From RYN-428 sp035551995 (GTDB lineage Bacteria > Planctomycetota > Phycisphaerae > Tepidisphaerales > Tepidisphaeraceae): 19,650 bases of DNA. Below are positions 7,918 through 14,909 of the stretch, piece after piece. Each line of letters starts with the position of its first letter. Positions within the stretch are counted from its first letter, which is position 1. The stretch spans positions 1 to 19,650 of the forward strand of contig DASZME010000054.1 of assembly GCA_035551995.1 (NCBI GenBank), written 5' to 3'. The translations under genes were made by a program, and so were the position numbers. A model generated the notes under the pieces. That model was not told where the DNA came from. It searched no databases and was given only the letters and a program-made list of their open reading frames with translations.

Positions 7918-8103
7918 ATGCTTCCAGTTCAACGACACAGCAAATCCCGCAAACGCAAGCGCCGCTCGCACCAGGCGCTGAAGCCGATTCATTACGTTCG
8001 TTGCCCGCAATGCGGCAGCAGCAAGTTGCCGCACTGTGCCTGCGATAACTGCGGGTACGTCAACCCCAAGCTCTCGCTGCAAATGGATACCGAGACGGCT
8101 TAA
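7918..8103 (+). CDS. rpmF: Ribosomal protein bL32
   Basis: A 61-residue large-subunit ribosomal protein. The N-terminus has the diagnostic basic run HSKSRKRKRRSHQAL (7-21), followed by a zinc ribbon with CPQC (29-32) and a second cysteine pair CDNC, which binds zinc in the cysteine-containing bL32 type. Start: ATG at 7918, because GGAG of AAAGGAG lies about ten bases upstream; the longer in-frame extension is not bL32-like. It leads the plsX-fab cluster, a linkage seen in many bacteria that ties lipid synthesis to ribosome production. The protein begins MLPVQRHSKS, slightly unlike the common MAVPKRRTSKS. Confidence 0.95.
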   Translation: MLPVQRHSKSRKRKRRSHQALKPIHYVRCPQCGSSKLPHCACDNCGYVNPKLSLQMDTETA

Positions 8104-8134
8104 GACGCTCCCGTGATCAGGCGGAGGATTGTTC

Positions 8135-9154
8135 GTGCGCGCTGCGGTCGACATCATGGGCGGCGATAAGGGTCCGGTGGCCATTCTTAAAGGCTGCTGG
8201 GAGGCCGCGCCGCTGCTTTCCGCCGACGACGTGATTTTCCTTGTCGGCGACCAAACCATCATTCGCGAGGGGATCGATTCCAGCGAACTCTCCAGTGAGC
8301 GGAAATCGTTCTACAAGATCGTCCATTCGACGCAAATCGTCGAGATGGACGATTCGCCCGTCGAGGCGATCCGGGCCAAGCCCGATAGCTCCATCGCCGT
8401 CATGTGCAAGCTGGCCGCCAAGGGGGAGGCGGATGTCGTCATTTCGGCCGGCAACACCGGCGCGTGCGTGGCGGCGGCGCAGTTGCGCATGCGGAACCTG
8501 CCGGGCGTAAGCCGGCCGGGAATCGCCGTCATGTTGCCGACGTTTTACGGGCCGGTGGTCATCTGCGACGTCGGGGCCAATATCGCGCCGCAGCCCCGGC
8601 ATTTGCAGCAATATGGCATCATGGCCGGCGCCTATGCGTCGGCGGTGGCCGGTATTCAAAATCCGCGCGTCGGCCTGCTGTCGATCGGCGAAGAGGACGC
8701 CAAGGGTACTCAAACCGTTAAAGACGCCCGCAGGCTCTTGCGCGACGAGCCGCTGATTAATTTTGTCGGCAACGTCGAAGGCCGCGATTTATTCAAGGGC
8801 GTGGTCGATGTCGTCGTGTGCGACGGATTCGTCGGCAACACCATCCTGAAAACGACCGAAGGCCTGGCCGAAGGATTGTTCCAGATGATCGTCTCGGAAT
8901 TGCAATCCAACTATCCGGAATTGGTCGAACAGTTTAAGCCGGTCTTAAAAAAGATTCATCAGCAGCACGATTTTCAGGAATATGGCGGCGCCCCCTTGCT
9001 CGGCGTCGGTGGTTATTGTCTGATCTGCCACGGTCGCTCGGATTCCAAAGCGATCAAAAACGCCATACGCGTCGGCAAGCAACTGGTCGGCAGCGGCGTG
9101 AACCAAAAAATAGTCGAGCAGATCGCGGCGAGCATCCCGGAAGTTCAGGAATAA
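8135..9154 (+). CDS. plsX: Phosphate acyltransferase PlsX
   Basis: A 339-residue enzyme that converts acyl-ACP plus phosphate to acyl-phosphate, the donor for PlsY in phosphatidic-acid synthesis. It is a peripheral cytoplasmic protein. Family signatures: AVDIMGGDKGP near the N-terminus (4-14), ISAGNTGA (about 103-110), FVGNVEGRD (about 210-218), VCDGFVGN (about 228-235) and EYGGAPLLGV near the C-terminus. Start: GTG at 8135, because GGAGG (8123-8127) is seven bases upstream and the usual PlsX N-terminus (M-x-x-A-V-D) aligns there; TTG at 8129 is too close to the ribosome site. It follows rpmF by 31 bases, so the two are probably co-transcribed. The fabH gap downstream contains a repeat element. 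Confidence 0.95.
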   Translation: MRAAVDIMGGDKGPVAILKGCWEAAPLLSADDVIFLVGDQTIIREGIDSSELSSERKSFYKIVHSTQIVEMDDSPVEAIRAKPDSSIAVMCKLAAKGEADVVISAGNTGACVAAAQLRMRNLPGVSRPGIAVMLPTFYGPVVICDVGANIAPQPRHLQQYGIMAGAYASAVAGIQNPRVGLLSIGEEDAKGTQTVKDARRLLRDEPLINFVGNVEGRDLFKGVVDVVVCDGFVGNTILKTTEGLAEGLFQMIVSELQSNYPELVEQFKPVLKKIHQQHDFQEYGGAPLLGVGGYCLICHGRSDSKAIKNAIRVGKQLVGSGVNQKIVEQIAASIPEVQE

Positions 9155-9168
9155 GTCGCCGGTTTTTC

Positions 9169-9267
9169 GTTGCCGGTTGCCAGTAAAGGATCAGACTACT
9201 GAGCCAACGGAATAACTATGAAAAGCCTATTCTCCTCACTGGCAACTGACAACTGACAACTGGCGAC
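9169..9267. repeat. Heptamer-arm inverted repeat element, copy 1 (plsX/fabH gap)
   Basis: The left arm (9169-9184) is GTTGCCGGTTGCCAGT. The right arm (9238-9267) is a run of CAACTGR heptamers: ACTGG, CAACTGA twice, CAACTGG, then CGAC. The arms are inverted relative to each other around a core of about 53 bases and could fold as a hairpin. A related element lies at 12362-12473. The element ends 17 bases before the fabH start codon and occupies the space where a ribosome site would be expected. Confidence 0.7.
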
Positions 9268-9284
9268 TCATCCGCATTTTCCCA

Positions 9285-10271
9285 ATGTCCAATTACGCAG
9301 CCATCATCGTGGGGACCGGAAGCTTCCTGCCGGAGAAGCGGCTCACCAACGCCGAGCTTTCCAAAACGGTGGAGACCAACGACGAATGGATCGTGCAGCG
9401 CACCGGCATTCGCGAACGGCGAATCGCGTCCGAGGGCGAAACCACCGCGATGCTCGCCACCGGCGCCGCCCGCAAAGCCCTCGAAGCGGCGGGGCTTACG
9501 CCGGCCGATCTCGATCTGATCGTCTGCGGCACCATCTCCGGCGAAATGGTTTTCCCGTCGACCGCCTGCTTCGTGGCGGCGGCGCTGGGGTTGCATTCCA
9601 CGCCGGCCTTTGACGTCAGCGCCGCGTGCAGCGGCTTTTTGTACACGCTCCAAACCGGGGCGGCTTTCGTTAAATCCGGACTGTACAAAAACGTGCTGGT
9701 GCTCGGCGCCGAGACGCTGAGCCGGATTACCGATTATACCGACCGCGGTAGTTGCATTTTGTTCGGCGACGGCGCCGGTGCGGTCATTTTGCAACGCGGC
9801 CAGGACATGACCAAAGGGCTGATTTACAGCAGTCTTCATGCCGACGGGCATGGATGGGAAATGCTCTGCTGCAAGCCCGGCAGTCGATTTCCGATCGGCG
9901 AATCGCTGTTGGCCGATCGCAATCAGTACATGAAGATCAAGGGGCGTGAAGTCTACAAATTTGCGGTGCAGCGGTTCGAGGAATTGATCGTCGACGCGAT
10001 GCGCAAGTGCGAGTTGACCGCAAGCGACGTGAAGTTAATTGTGCCGCACCAGGTGAATCAGCGGATCATCGACTCGGCCATGGACAAGCTGGGACTCGGG
10101 ATGGACAAGGCTTATATCAACATCGACCGCTACGGCAACACGTCGGCGGCATCGATCCCCATCGCGCTGGACGAAGCGACGCGGGAGGGGAAAATCCTCC
10201 CCGGCGACGTCATTCTAATGGTGGCTTTCGGCGCGGGACTGACGTGGGCGAATGCCGTGGTGCGGATGTGA
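9285..10271 (+). CDS. fabH: Beta-ketoacyl-ACP synthase III
   Basis: A 328-residue thiolase-fold condensing enzyme that starts fatty-acid synthesis by joining acetyl-CoA (or another short acyl-CoA) to malonyl-ACP. The catalytic triad is complete: Cys115 in SAACSGF (112-118), His255 in PHQVNQR (254-260) and Asn285 in YGNTSAAS (283-290). The N-terminal segment TNDEWIVQRTGIRERR (31-46) and the dimer-interface FGDGAGA (160-166) are also typical. The length is normal. Start: ATG at 9285, at the usual distance from the first beta strand; there is no Shine-Dalgarno, because the heptamer repeat element abuts it. Position and cluster fit FabH; primer preference cannot be read from the sequence. Confidence 0.96.
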   Translation: MSNYAAIIVGTGSFLPEKRLTNAELSKTVETNDEWIVQRTGIRERRIASEGETTAMLATGAARKALEAAGLTPADLDLIVCGTISGEMVFPSTACFVAAALGLHSTPAFDVSAACSGFLYTLQTGAAFVKSGLYKNVLVLGAETLSRITDYTDRGSCILFGDGAGAVILQRGQDMTKGLIYSSLHADGHGWEMLCCKPGSRFPIGESLLADRNQYMKIKGREVYKFAVQRFEELIVDAMRKCELTASDVKLIVPHQVNQRIIDSAMDKLGLGMDKAYINIDRYGNTSAASIPIALDEATREGKILPGDVILMVAFGAGLTWANAVVRM

Positions 10272-10280
10272 GCCTCAAGA

Positions 10281-10316
10281 TTTGAGTTTGAAATTTGAAA
10301 TTTGGAATTTCAAATT
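10281..10316. repeat. AT-rich repeat ending in a perfect palindrome (fabH/fabD gap)
   Basis: A run of TTTGA(A)-type units leads into a perfect inverted repeat: AATTTGAAATT (10292-10302), a three-base loop TGG, then AATTTCAAATT (10306-10316). It begins ten bases after the fabH stop. The AT-rich make-up contrasts sharply with the GC-rich genes. The rest of the 161-base gap (10317-10432) has a GC-rich stretch (about 10340-10400) without a clear inverted partner. A terminator is unlikely because no GC stem with a T-run is present. Confidence 0.65.
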
Positions 10317-10432
10317 ACGAGTTTTGGATACCCTGTACCACAGCCGTCTTGGCAGTGATTTGCCGGCGGGGACACAGGCGGGAAGCTTGCGCTACTCGGA
10401 CTCGAAAATTTCGTTCGCCGGTATGCTGAATT

Positions 10433-11380
10433 ATGCCGAGTAACACCTTCATTCTCTGTCCCGGTCAAGGCGCCCAGACGATCGCCATGGGCAAGGATTT
10501 GTGTGGCGCCGCGCGGGCCGCCGCGGAAGTTTTTGCGTTGGCGGACAGGATACTGGGCCATAGCCTTTCTTCGATCTGCTTTGATGGCCCTGAAGAACGA
10601 TTGAATCAAACCGACATCAGCCAACCCGCGCTCTACACCGCGGGCGTCGCCAGTTTTCGCGCGGCCGAACACGCCGGCGTGCTCGATCCGTCCGTCGTGA
10701 CCGCATACGCCGGTCTGAGCTTGGGCGAATACACGGCCCTTCACCTGGCCGGCGTGTTCAGTTTTGAAGACGGTCTGAAACTGGTCGCCGCGCGAGGACG
10801 GTATATGCAAGAAGCCGCCGTCGGGACGCCCGGCGGGATGGTCGCGATTCTTGGCGCCGATGAGAACGCCATCGACGCGCTGTGCGCCGCGGCCGCGGAT
10901 GGCGAAGTGCTCGTGCCGGCCAACCTGAACGCGCCGGGCCAGATCGTCGTCAGCGGATCGAAAGGCGCCTGCGATCGCGTGCTGAAGGCCGCCGAGACGG
11001 CTGGTTTTAAGGCGATGGCGCTGAAGGTGGCGGGGGCGTTTCATAGCCCCTTGATGCAGAGCGCGGCGGATCGCATGGGCGATGAGTTGGCGGCGGTTAC
11101 TTTTTCCGCTCCCAACGTTACTGTTTTTTCAAATGTAACCGCGCTGCCGCATGGGGATGTTGCATCGATTAAACAACGGCTGGTCGAGCAGATCGTTTCG
11201 CCGGTGCAGTGGGAGCGAACGATGAAAGGTTTGATCGCGATCGACGAGCAGGCGCGATTCGTCGAACTATGCCCAGGTCGCACGCTGGCCGGGCTGGCAA
11301 AACGTATCAGTCGGCGATTGCCCATCGAAAGCGTCGCGACGGCCGAGGCGCTGGTTGTCAAAAACGCGAATCCGGCGTAA
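10433..11380 (+). CDS. fabD: Malonyl-CoA:ACP transacylase
   Basis: A 315-residue transferase that loads malonyl from CoA onto ACP for chain elongation. Support: FILCPGQGAQ at the N-terminus (6-14 gives PGQGAQ), the nucleophile elbow GLSLGEY (94-100) with Ser96, Arg121 in AARGRYMQ, NAPGQIVVSG (166-175), and catalytic His204 in GAFHSPLM (201-208). The elbow has Leu where E. coli FabD has His (GHSLGEY); this looks like a lineage variant, since Ser96 and His204 are both present. Start: ATG at 10433, directly before the conserved first strand; the ribosome site is weak. It is followed by a hairpin and a BIME-like repeat, so read-through into fabG may be reduced. Confidence 0.95.
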   Translation: MPSNTFILCPGQGAQTIAMGKDLCGAARAAAEVFALADRILGHSLSSICFDGPEERLNQTDISQPALYTAGVASFRAAEHAGVLDPSVVTAYAGLSLGEYTALHLAGVFSFEDGLKLVAARGRYMQEAAVGTPGGMVAILGADENAIDALCAAAADGEVLVPANLNAPGQIVVSGSKGACDRVLKAAETAGFKAMALKVAGAFHSPLMQSAADRMGDELAAVTFSAPNVTVFSNVTALPHGDVASIKQRLVEQIVSPVQWERTMKGLIAIDEQARFVELCPGRTLAGLAKRISRRLPIESVATAEALVVKNANPA

Positions 11381-11392
11381 ATGCGATGCGCG

Positions 11393-11426
11393 GGGCGCGG
11401 ATACGCATGCGTGCGACGCGCCCTTT
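11393..11426 (+). terminator. Hairpin just after fabD, possible terminator or attenuator
   Basis: GGGCGCG (11393-11399) pairs with CGCGCCC (11417-11423). The intervening 17 bases contain the ten-base palindrome ACGCATGCGT (11403-11412), and the stem is followed by a short TTTAT. It starts 13 bases after the fabD stop. The T-run is short, so it may attenuate more than terminate. Confidence 0.4.
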
Positions 11427-11428
11427 AT

Positions 11429-11534
11429 CGTTTAGCGAACCCGCTTGCGGGGCGCGCCCGGATGCGTGATTCATCGAACGCGTTTTTCGACCGCCAGCGC
11501 CGCTGAATCGCCCCACAAGCGGGGCCGCTAAACG
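11429..11534. repeat. BIME-like inverted pair of REP-like palindromes, copy 2 (fabD/fabG gap)
   Basis: The left arm (11429-11453) begins CGTTTAGCG and continues ACCCGCTTGCGGGGC. The right arm (11510-11534) reads CCCCACAAGCGGGG, then CCGCTAAACG. The left arm reverse-complemented differs from the right arm of copy 1 (3530-3554) at only one position across 25 bases. The arms are separated by about 56 unrelated bases. This is the same inverted layout as copy 1. Confidence 0.75.
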
Positions 11535-11611
11535 ATGAAGAGTGCTTCGCACGCGAATGAGAAAATTGGGTTTCATCGCGTCCGTCGGATCAGAAAAAAG
11601 TGGAGTCGCCA

Positions 11612-12349
11612 ATGATGGAAAAACGTGTAGCGATCGTGACGGGCGGCTCCCGCGGTATTGGGGCGGCCATCGTCAAGCGACTGGCTCAGGACGGCCTGCA
11701 TGTCGTGGCCATCGCGCGGAATATCGAAAAATTGCAGCAGGTTTGCGATGAAGCGTCCGTTGACGGAGCGTCGGCCGAACCCGTCGTTTGCGACATCGCC
11801 GATCCCAAGGCACTGGCGGCGGCGATCGAGCAGGTGGCCGATAAGCATGGCCGCATCGACGTGCTGGTGAACAACGCCGGGATCACGCGCGACGATCTGA
11901 TTCTCCGGATGGAAGACGAGGCGTTCGACGAGGTGATCAACACGAACTTAAAGAGCGCCTTCGTCGCGATTCGCTCGGCGGCACGATTGATCATGCGGTC
12001 CAAGACGGGCAGGATCGTGAATATCGGCAGCGTGGCGGGCGTGGCGGGCAACGCGGGCCAGACGAACTACGCCGCGAGCAAGGCGGGGCTGATCGGGTTG
12101 TCCAAGTCGGTGGCCCGCGAACTGGCCCGCAAGGGCGTGACGTGCAACGTGGTTGCCCCCGGCTTTATCGCGACGGACATGACGCAGGGGTTGCCGGACG
12201 AATTGAAGGAGACCGTGAAGAACAACATTCCGCTTCGCCGATTCGGCGAGGCGCCGGAAATCGCGGCGGCGGTAAGCTTCTTCGCCAGTCCGCAAGCCGC
12301 GTATGTGACGGGACAGGTGCTCTGCGTGGACGGCGGAATGGTGATGTGA
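11612..12349 (+). CDS. fabG: 3-oxoacyl-ACP reductase FabG
   Basis: A 245-residue short-chain dehydrogenase that reduces beta-ketoacyl-ACP with NADPH, the first reductive step of elongation. Seen: the Rossmann glycine motif TGGSRGIG near residues 10-17, NNAG (about 87-90), the active-site Ser140 in NIGSVAG, and the YxxxK pair Tyr153-Lys157 in NYAASKAG; the C-terminus ends in the common CVDGGMVM. Start: ATG at 11612, with GGAG six bases upstream; the second ATG at 11615 and an in-frame GTG at 11600 are alternatives. It is preceded by the hairpin and BIME-like element and followed by a heptamer-arm repeat. Within a fab cluster the assignment to FabG rather than another SDR is secure. Confidence 0.96.
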   Translation: MMEKRVAIVTGGSRGIGAAIVKRLAQDGLHVVAIARNIEKLQQVCDEASVDGASAEPVVCDIADPKALAAAIEQVADKHGRIDVLVNNAGITRDDLILRMEDEAFDEVINTNLKSAFVAIRSAARLIMRSKTGRIVNIGSVAGVAGNAGQTNYAASKAGLIGLSKSVARELARKGVTCNVVAPGFIATDMTQGLPDELKETVKNNIPLRRFGEAPEIAAAVSFFASPQAAYVTGQVLCVDGGMVM

Positions 12350-12361
12350 GGACGGGGATGA

Positions 12362-12473
12362 GTTGCCGGTTGTTAGTTGCCAGTTGCCAGTGCAGAATCG
12401 GAATGAAGCCTTGGATGCCGTTGCGTCGCTCCCGTACTGACAACTGACAACCAACAACTGGCAACTAACAACT
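12362..12473. repeat. Heptamer-arm inverted repeat element, copy 2 (fabG/acpP gap)
   Basis: The left arm (12362-12391) is a series of GTTGCCR/GTTGTTA heptamers. The right arm (12436-12473) is a series of CAACTGA, CAACCAA, CAACTGG and CAACTAA heptamers, the inverted counterpart. The core of 44 bases between them differs from the core of copy 1 at 9185-9237. The heptamer period and the inverted arrangement are shared by both copies. Confidence 0.7.
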
Positions 12474-12487
12474 AATTCTCCTTCCAT

Positions 12488-12515
12488 TTGCAAAACCGAA
12501 AGCGACCGCTATAGT
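12488..12515 (+). promoter_or_regulatory. Candidate acpP promoter
   Basis: TTGCAA (12488-12493), a 16-base spacer, then TATAGT (12510-12515). It lies just after the heptamer repeat and about 60 bases before the acpP start. A dedicated promoter fits the high demand for acyl carrier protein. Confidence 0.5.
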
Positions 12516-12576
12516 TTTTCCTCTCTCGGGCCGCGTGGTCCGGGTGGGTAACGAGTCAGGGTAGGTGGATAAAAAC

Positions 12577-12816
12577 ATGGAAGACATCGAGCAGAAGGTC
12601 ATTGAAATCGTCAGCGAGCAAATGGGCGTCGATAAGAGCGAAATTACGCGCGAGACCCATTTCATCAACGACCTCAACGCCGACTCTCTGGACACCGTTG
12701 AACTGGTGATGGAGTTCGAGGACGAGTTCGAGCTTTCGATTCCCGACGAAGAGGCGGAAAAAATTCAGACCGTCGGGCAAGCGATCGACTACATCAAGGA
12801 ACACTCCGGCAAGTAG
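12577..12816 (+). CDS. acpP: Acyl carrier protein
   Basis: A 79-residue acidic four-helix carrier of growing acyl chains in type II fatty-acid synthesis. Ser37 in NADSLDTVELVM (34-45) is the 4'-phosphopantetheine attachment site. The flanking FINDLNADSLD and the recognition helix DTVELVMEFEDEF (39-51) are typical. Start: ATG at 12577, with AGGTGG about nine bases upstream; an in-frame GTG at 12565 would add four residues (VDKN) that are not part of the family pattern. It lies between fabG and fabF, the usual place, and probably has its own promoter (12488-12515) in addition to read-through. Confidence 0.97.
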   Translation: MEDIEQKVIEIVSEQMGVDKSEITRETHFINDLNADSLDTVELVMEFEDEFELSIPDEEAEKIQTVGQAIDYIKEHSGK

Positions 12817-12872
12817 GCTATGATCGGGGTGGAATGGCGGTTGGGATTTATTTCGTTAGAGGTTGAGGTTCA

Positions 12873-14138
12873 ATGGCCAGGCGTCGCGTCGTTATCACTG
12901 GATTGGGAGTGGTTACCTCGCTGGGAGAAACCCACGAGAAAATGTGGGAAGCGATTTGCGCCGGCAAAAGCGGGATCACCACGCTTCGCCGTTGGAACAC
13001 CGAAAAATATCCCGTCAAGATCGGCGGCGAATGCCTGAATTTTGACATCGATCATTATAAGGATCGCGCCGCCAGGTTCACCGAAGACCGCCTCACGCCG
13101 CGCCGCATCGACCGTTTTGGCTTGTTCGGCGTCGCCGCTTCTCTGTCGGCCGTCGAAGACGCCAATCTCGATTTCGAACAGGAAGACCGCACGCGCTGCG
13201 GCGTGATCATCGGCACCGGCATCGGCGGGATCGAAACCATCGAAGAACAATACAAGATTCTGATGGAGCGCGGCGTGAGCCGGGTCAGCCCCTTTACCGT
13301 CCCCCGCCTGATGCCCAACGCCGCCAGCGGAAACGTGTCGATCGTCTTCCGCCTGCACGGCCCCAACACCGCCGTCTCGACCGCCTGCGCCACCGGCAGC
13401 AACGCCATCGGCGACGCCGGTCGCCTGATCCAGCATGACGAAGCGGATATCATGATCGCCGGCGGATCGGAAGCGGCTTTGTGCGAACTGGGGATGGCGA
13501 CCTTCTGTGCCGCCCGCGCCTTGTCCACCAGCAACGAAGAGCCGACCAAAGCCAGCCGGCCATGGGACAAAGGCCGCGACGGATTCGTCATGGCCGAAGG
13601 GGCCGGCGTGGTCATCTTGGAGGAATACGAGCACGCCAAGAAACGCGGCGCCCGCATCTACGCCGAACTTGTCGGCTACGGAATGAGCGGCGACGGGTAT
13701 CACATTACCGCCCCCGACGCCGAAGGGCGCGGCGCCACGATGGCGATGAACCTCGCCCTCAAAGACGCCGCCGTCTCGGCCGACGTGGTCGATTACGTCA
13801 ACGCCCACGGCACCAGCACGCCCCTGGGTGATCTCGCCGAGACCAAAGCCGTCAAAGCCAGTTTCGGCGCCCACGCCAAAAAGGTTTCCCTCAGTTCCAC
13901 CAAGAGCCAACTCGGCCACCTCCTCGGCGCCAGCGGCGGCGTGGAAGCGGTCATCAGTTGTCTTGCGGTGCAGCGAAATCTGATCCCGCCGACAATTAAT
14001 CTCGACGATCCCGATCCAGACTGCGACCTCGACTACACGCCGCTCAAGGCCAAGGAAAAGCGCATCACTTACGCCATGAGCAACAGCTTCGGATTTGGCG
14101 GGCATAATGCGTCGTTGCTGTTCAAGAAGCCGGGATGA
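12873..14138 (+). CDS. fabF: Beta-ketoacyl-ACP synthase II
   Basis: A 421-residue elongating condensing enzyme joining acyl chains to malonyl-ACP. The Cys-His-His triad is complete: Cys172 in STACATGSN (169-177), His312 in NAHGTSTPLGD (310-320) and His349 in KSQLGHLLGASGG (344-356), which also supplies the conserved Lys344. RRRVVITGLG at the N-terminus and SNSFGFGGHN near the C-terminus are family hallmarks. Start: ATG at 12873, with GAGG sequences four and ten bases upstream. It is the last gene of the cluster, 56 bases after acpP. FabF is favoured over FabB by the acpP-fabF arrangement and the length. Confidence 0.96.
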   Translation: MARRRVVITGLGVVTSLGETHEKMWEAICAGKSGITTLRRWNTEKYPVKIGGECLNFDIDHYKDRAARFTEDRLTPRRIDRFGLFGVAASLSAVEDANLDFEQEDRTRCGVIIGTGIGGIETIEEQYKILMERGVSRVSPFTVPRLMPNAASGNVSIVFRLHGPNTAVSTACATGSNAIGDAGRLIQHDEADIMIAGGSEAALCELGMATFCAARALSTSNEEPTKASRPWDKGRDGFVMAEGAGVVILEEYEHAKKRGARIYAELVGYGMSGDGYHITAPDAEGRGATMAMNLALKDAAVSADVVDYVNAHGTSTPLGDLAETKAVKASFGAHAKKVSLSSTKSQLGHLLGASGGVEAVISCLAVQRNLIPPTINLDDPDPDCDLDYTPLKAKEKRITYAMSNSFGFGGHNASLLFKKPG

Positions 14139-14591
14139 GATCACTCTAACTAATCCATTTTAATGGTGGTCAGACAATCCTTCGCTTCCTCATAGAGGTC
14201 TACTGTTCGGTTGACAAGCATTTCTACGGGCGACGATCCTCGACATTACGTTATTTGCGTCAATAATTTCGCGAGATGCGAAAGCTTCGTTCACTTGATT
14301 CGCTTTTTCCCAAAACTCGCCGGGGAATTCTGGCCGCTGGCGGCATATTTTGATGGCTGCCGGATGAAGCGCAACGACTGCGAGTACGACTTCGCGGGGG
14401 GCGTGAGCGACACCGACGCGGACGGTCTGCTTAAACCTTTCGGCAATTCGCAATTGACGCCGAAGCGTGGGTCAAGGCGCATCACCCGCAACTGGGATGA
14501 GCACGCTTTTTTAGTCGCCCAAATCGTGAAGGTGCGATTGCTTCGCCGTCGTTCTACCGATAACCTGTTCAAGAGGATCATTGAGGTTTTC
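14139..14591. other. 453-base stretch without a supported gene
   Basis: Between fabF and the FliN-like gene there is no open frame that I can assign. A minus-strand frame (about 14474-14190) and a second minus-strand frame just after it (ATG at 14221, ending in DLYEEAKDCLTTIKMD, stop at about 14150) would join through a single frameshift into one helical, charged product, so this could be a decayed unknown gene. A weak promoter-like pair, TTGCTT (14538-14543) and TAACCT (14561-14566) with 17-base spacing, precedes the FliN-like gene. No RNA gene is recognised. Confidence 0.4.
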
Positions 14592-14909
14592 ATGGCTGTC
14601 TTACGCGCCGATCAATCTCAGGACGCCAATTCGCCGGGCGAGTTGTCCCGCATCCTGCGCATGGAAGTGCCGGTCATCGTCAAGCTCGGCGAGCGAAAGC
14701 TCATGCTTTCGGAAGTCATGCGGCTTGGGGTCGGCGCCATTATCGAATTTTCCAAGCGCAACGAAGAGCCGCTCGAACTGCTCATCAATAACAAAACCAT
14801 CGCCCTCGGCGAAACCGTCAAAGTCGGCGAAAACTTCGGCCTCCGCATCACCCAGGTCGGCGATATTCGCAATACCATTCAGTCCCTCGCCGGCGCTAAC
14901 CGCCAATGA
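14592..14909 (+). CDS. FliN/SpoA-domain protein (flagellar motor switch type)
   Basis: A 105-residue protein made up almost entirely of one SpoA (FliN C-terminal) domain at about 20-95: RILRMEVPVIVKLGERKLML (20-39), then VMRLGVGAIIEF (42-53), LELLINNKTIALGETVKV (61-78) and FGLRITQVGD (82-91). In flagella FliN forms the lower C-ring of the motor switch and helps export; related proteins serve type III secretion. Start: ATG at 14592, because GAGG lies five bases upstream and the long in-frame extension from 14211 has no similarity. No other flagellar gene is in view, so it is an orphan here. Its stop overlaps the next start as ATGA, implying coupled translation with a nucleotide pyrophosphohydrolase. 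The N-terminal FliN extension seen in some species is absent. Confidence 0.8.
   Translation: MAVLRADQSQDANSPGELSRILRMEVPVIVKLGERKLMLSEVMRLGVGAIIEFSKRNEEPLELLINNKTIALGETVKVGENFGLRITQVGDIRNTIQSLAGANRQ

Noticed and set aside
9238..9267. Heptamer run considered as a CRISPR or minisatellite
   Set aside because: Units are seven bases, contiguous and degenerate, without spacers; the inverted partner arm makes a hairpin element more likely.
12870..14144. 424-residue minus-strand open frame opposite fabF
   Set aside because: It mirrors fabF exactly, has a low-complexity Gly/Ala/Asp-rich composition and no recognisable domain, while fabF has a complete catalytic triad.
14211..14591. N-terminal extension of the FliN-like protein
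   Set aside because: The extension shows no similarity to FliN, and a ribosome site with ATG at 14592 precedes the SpoA domain.
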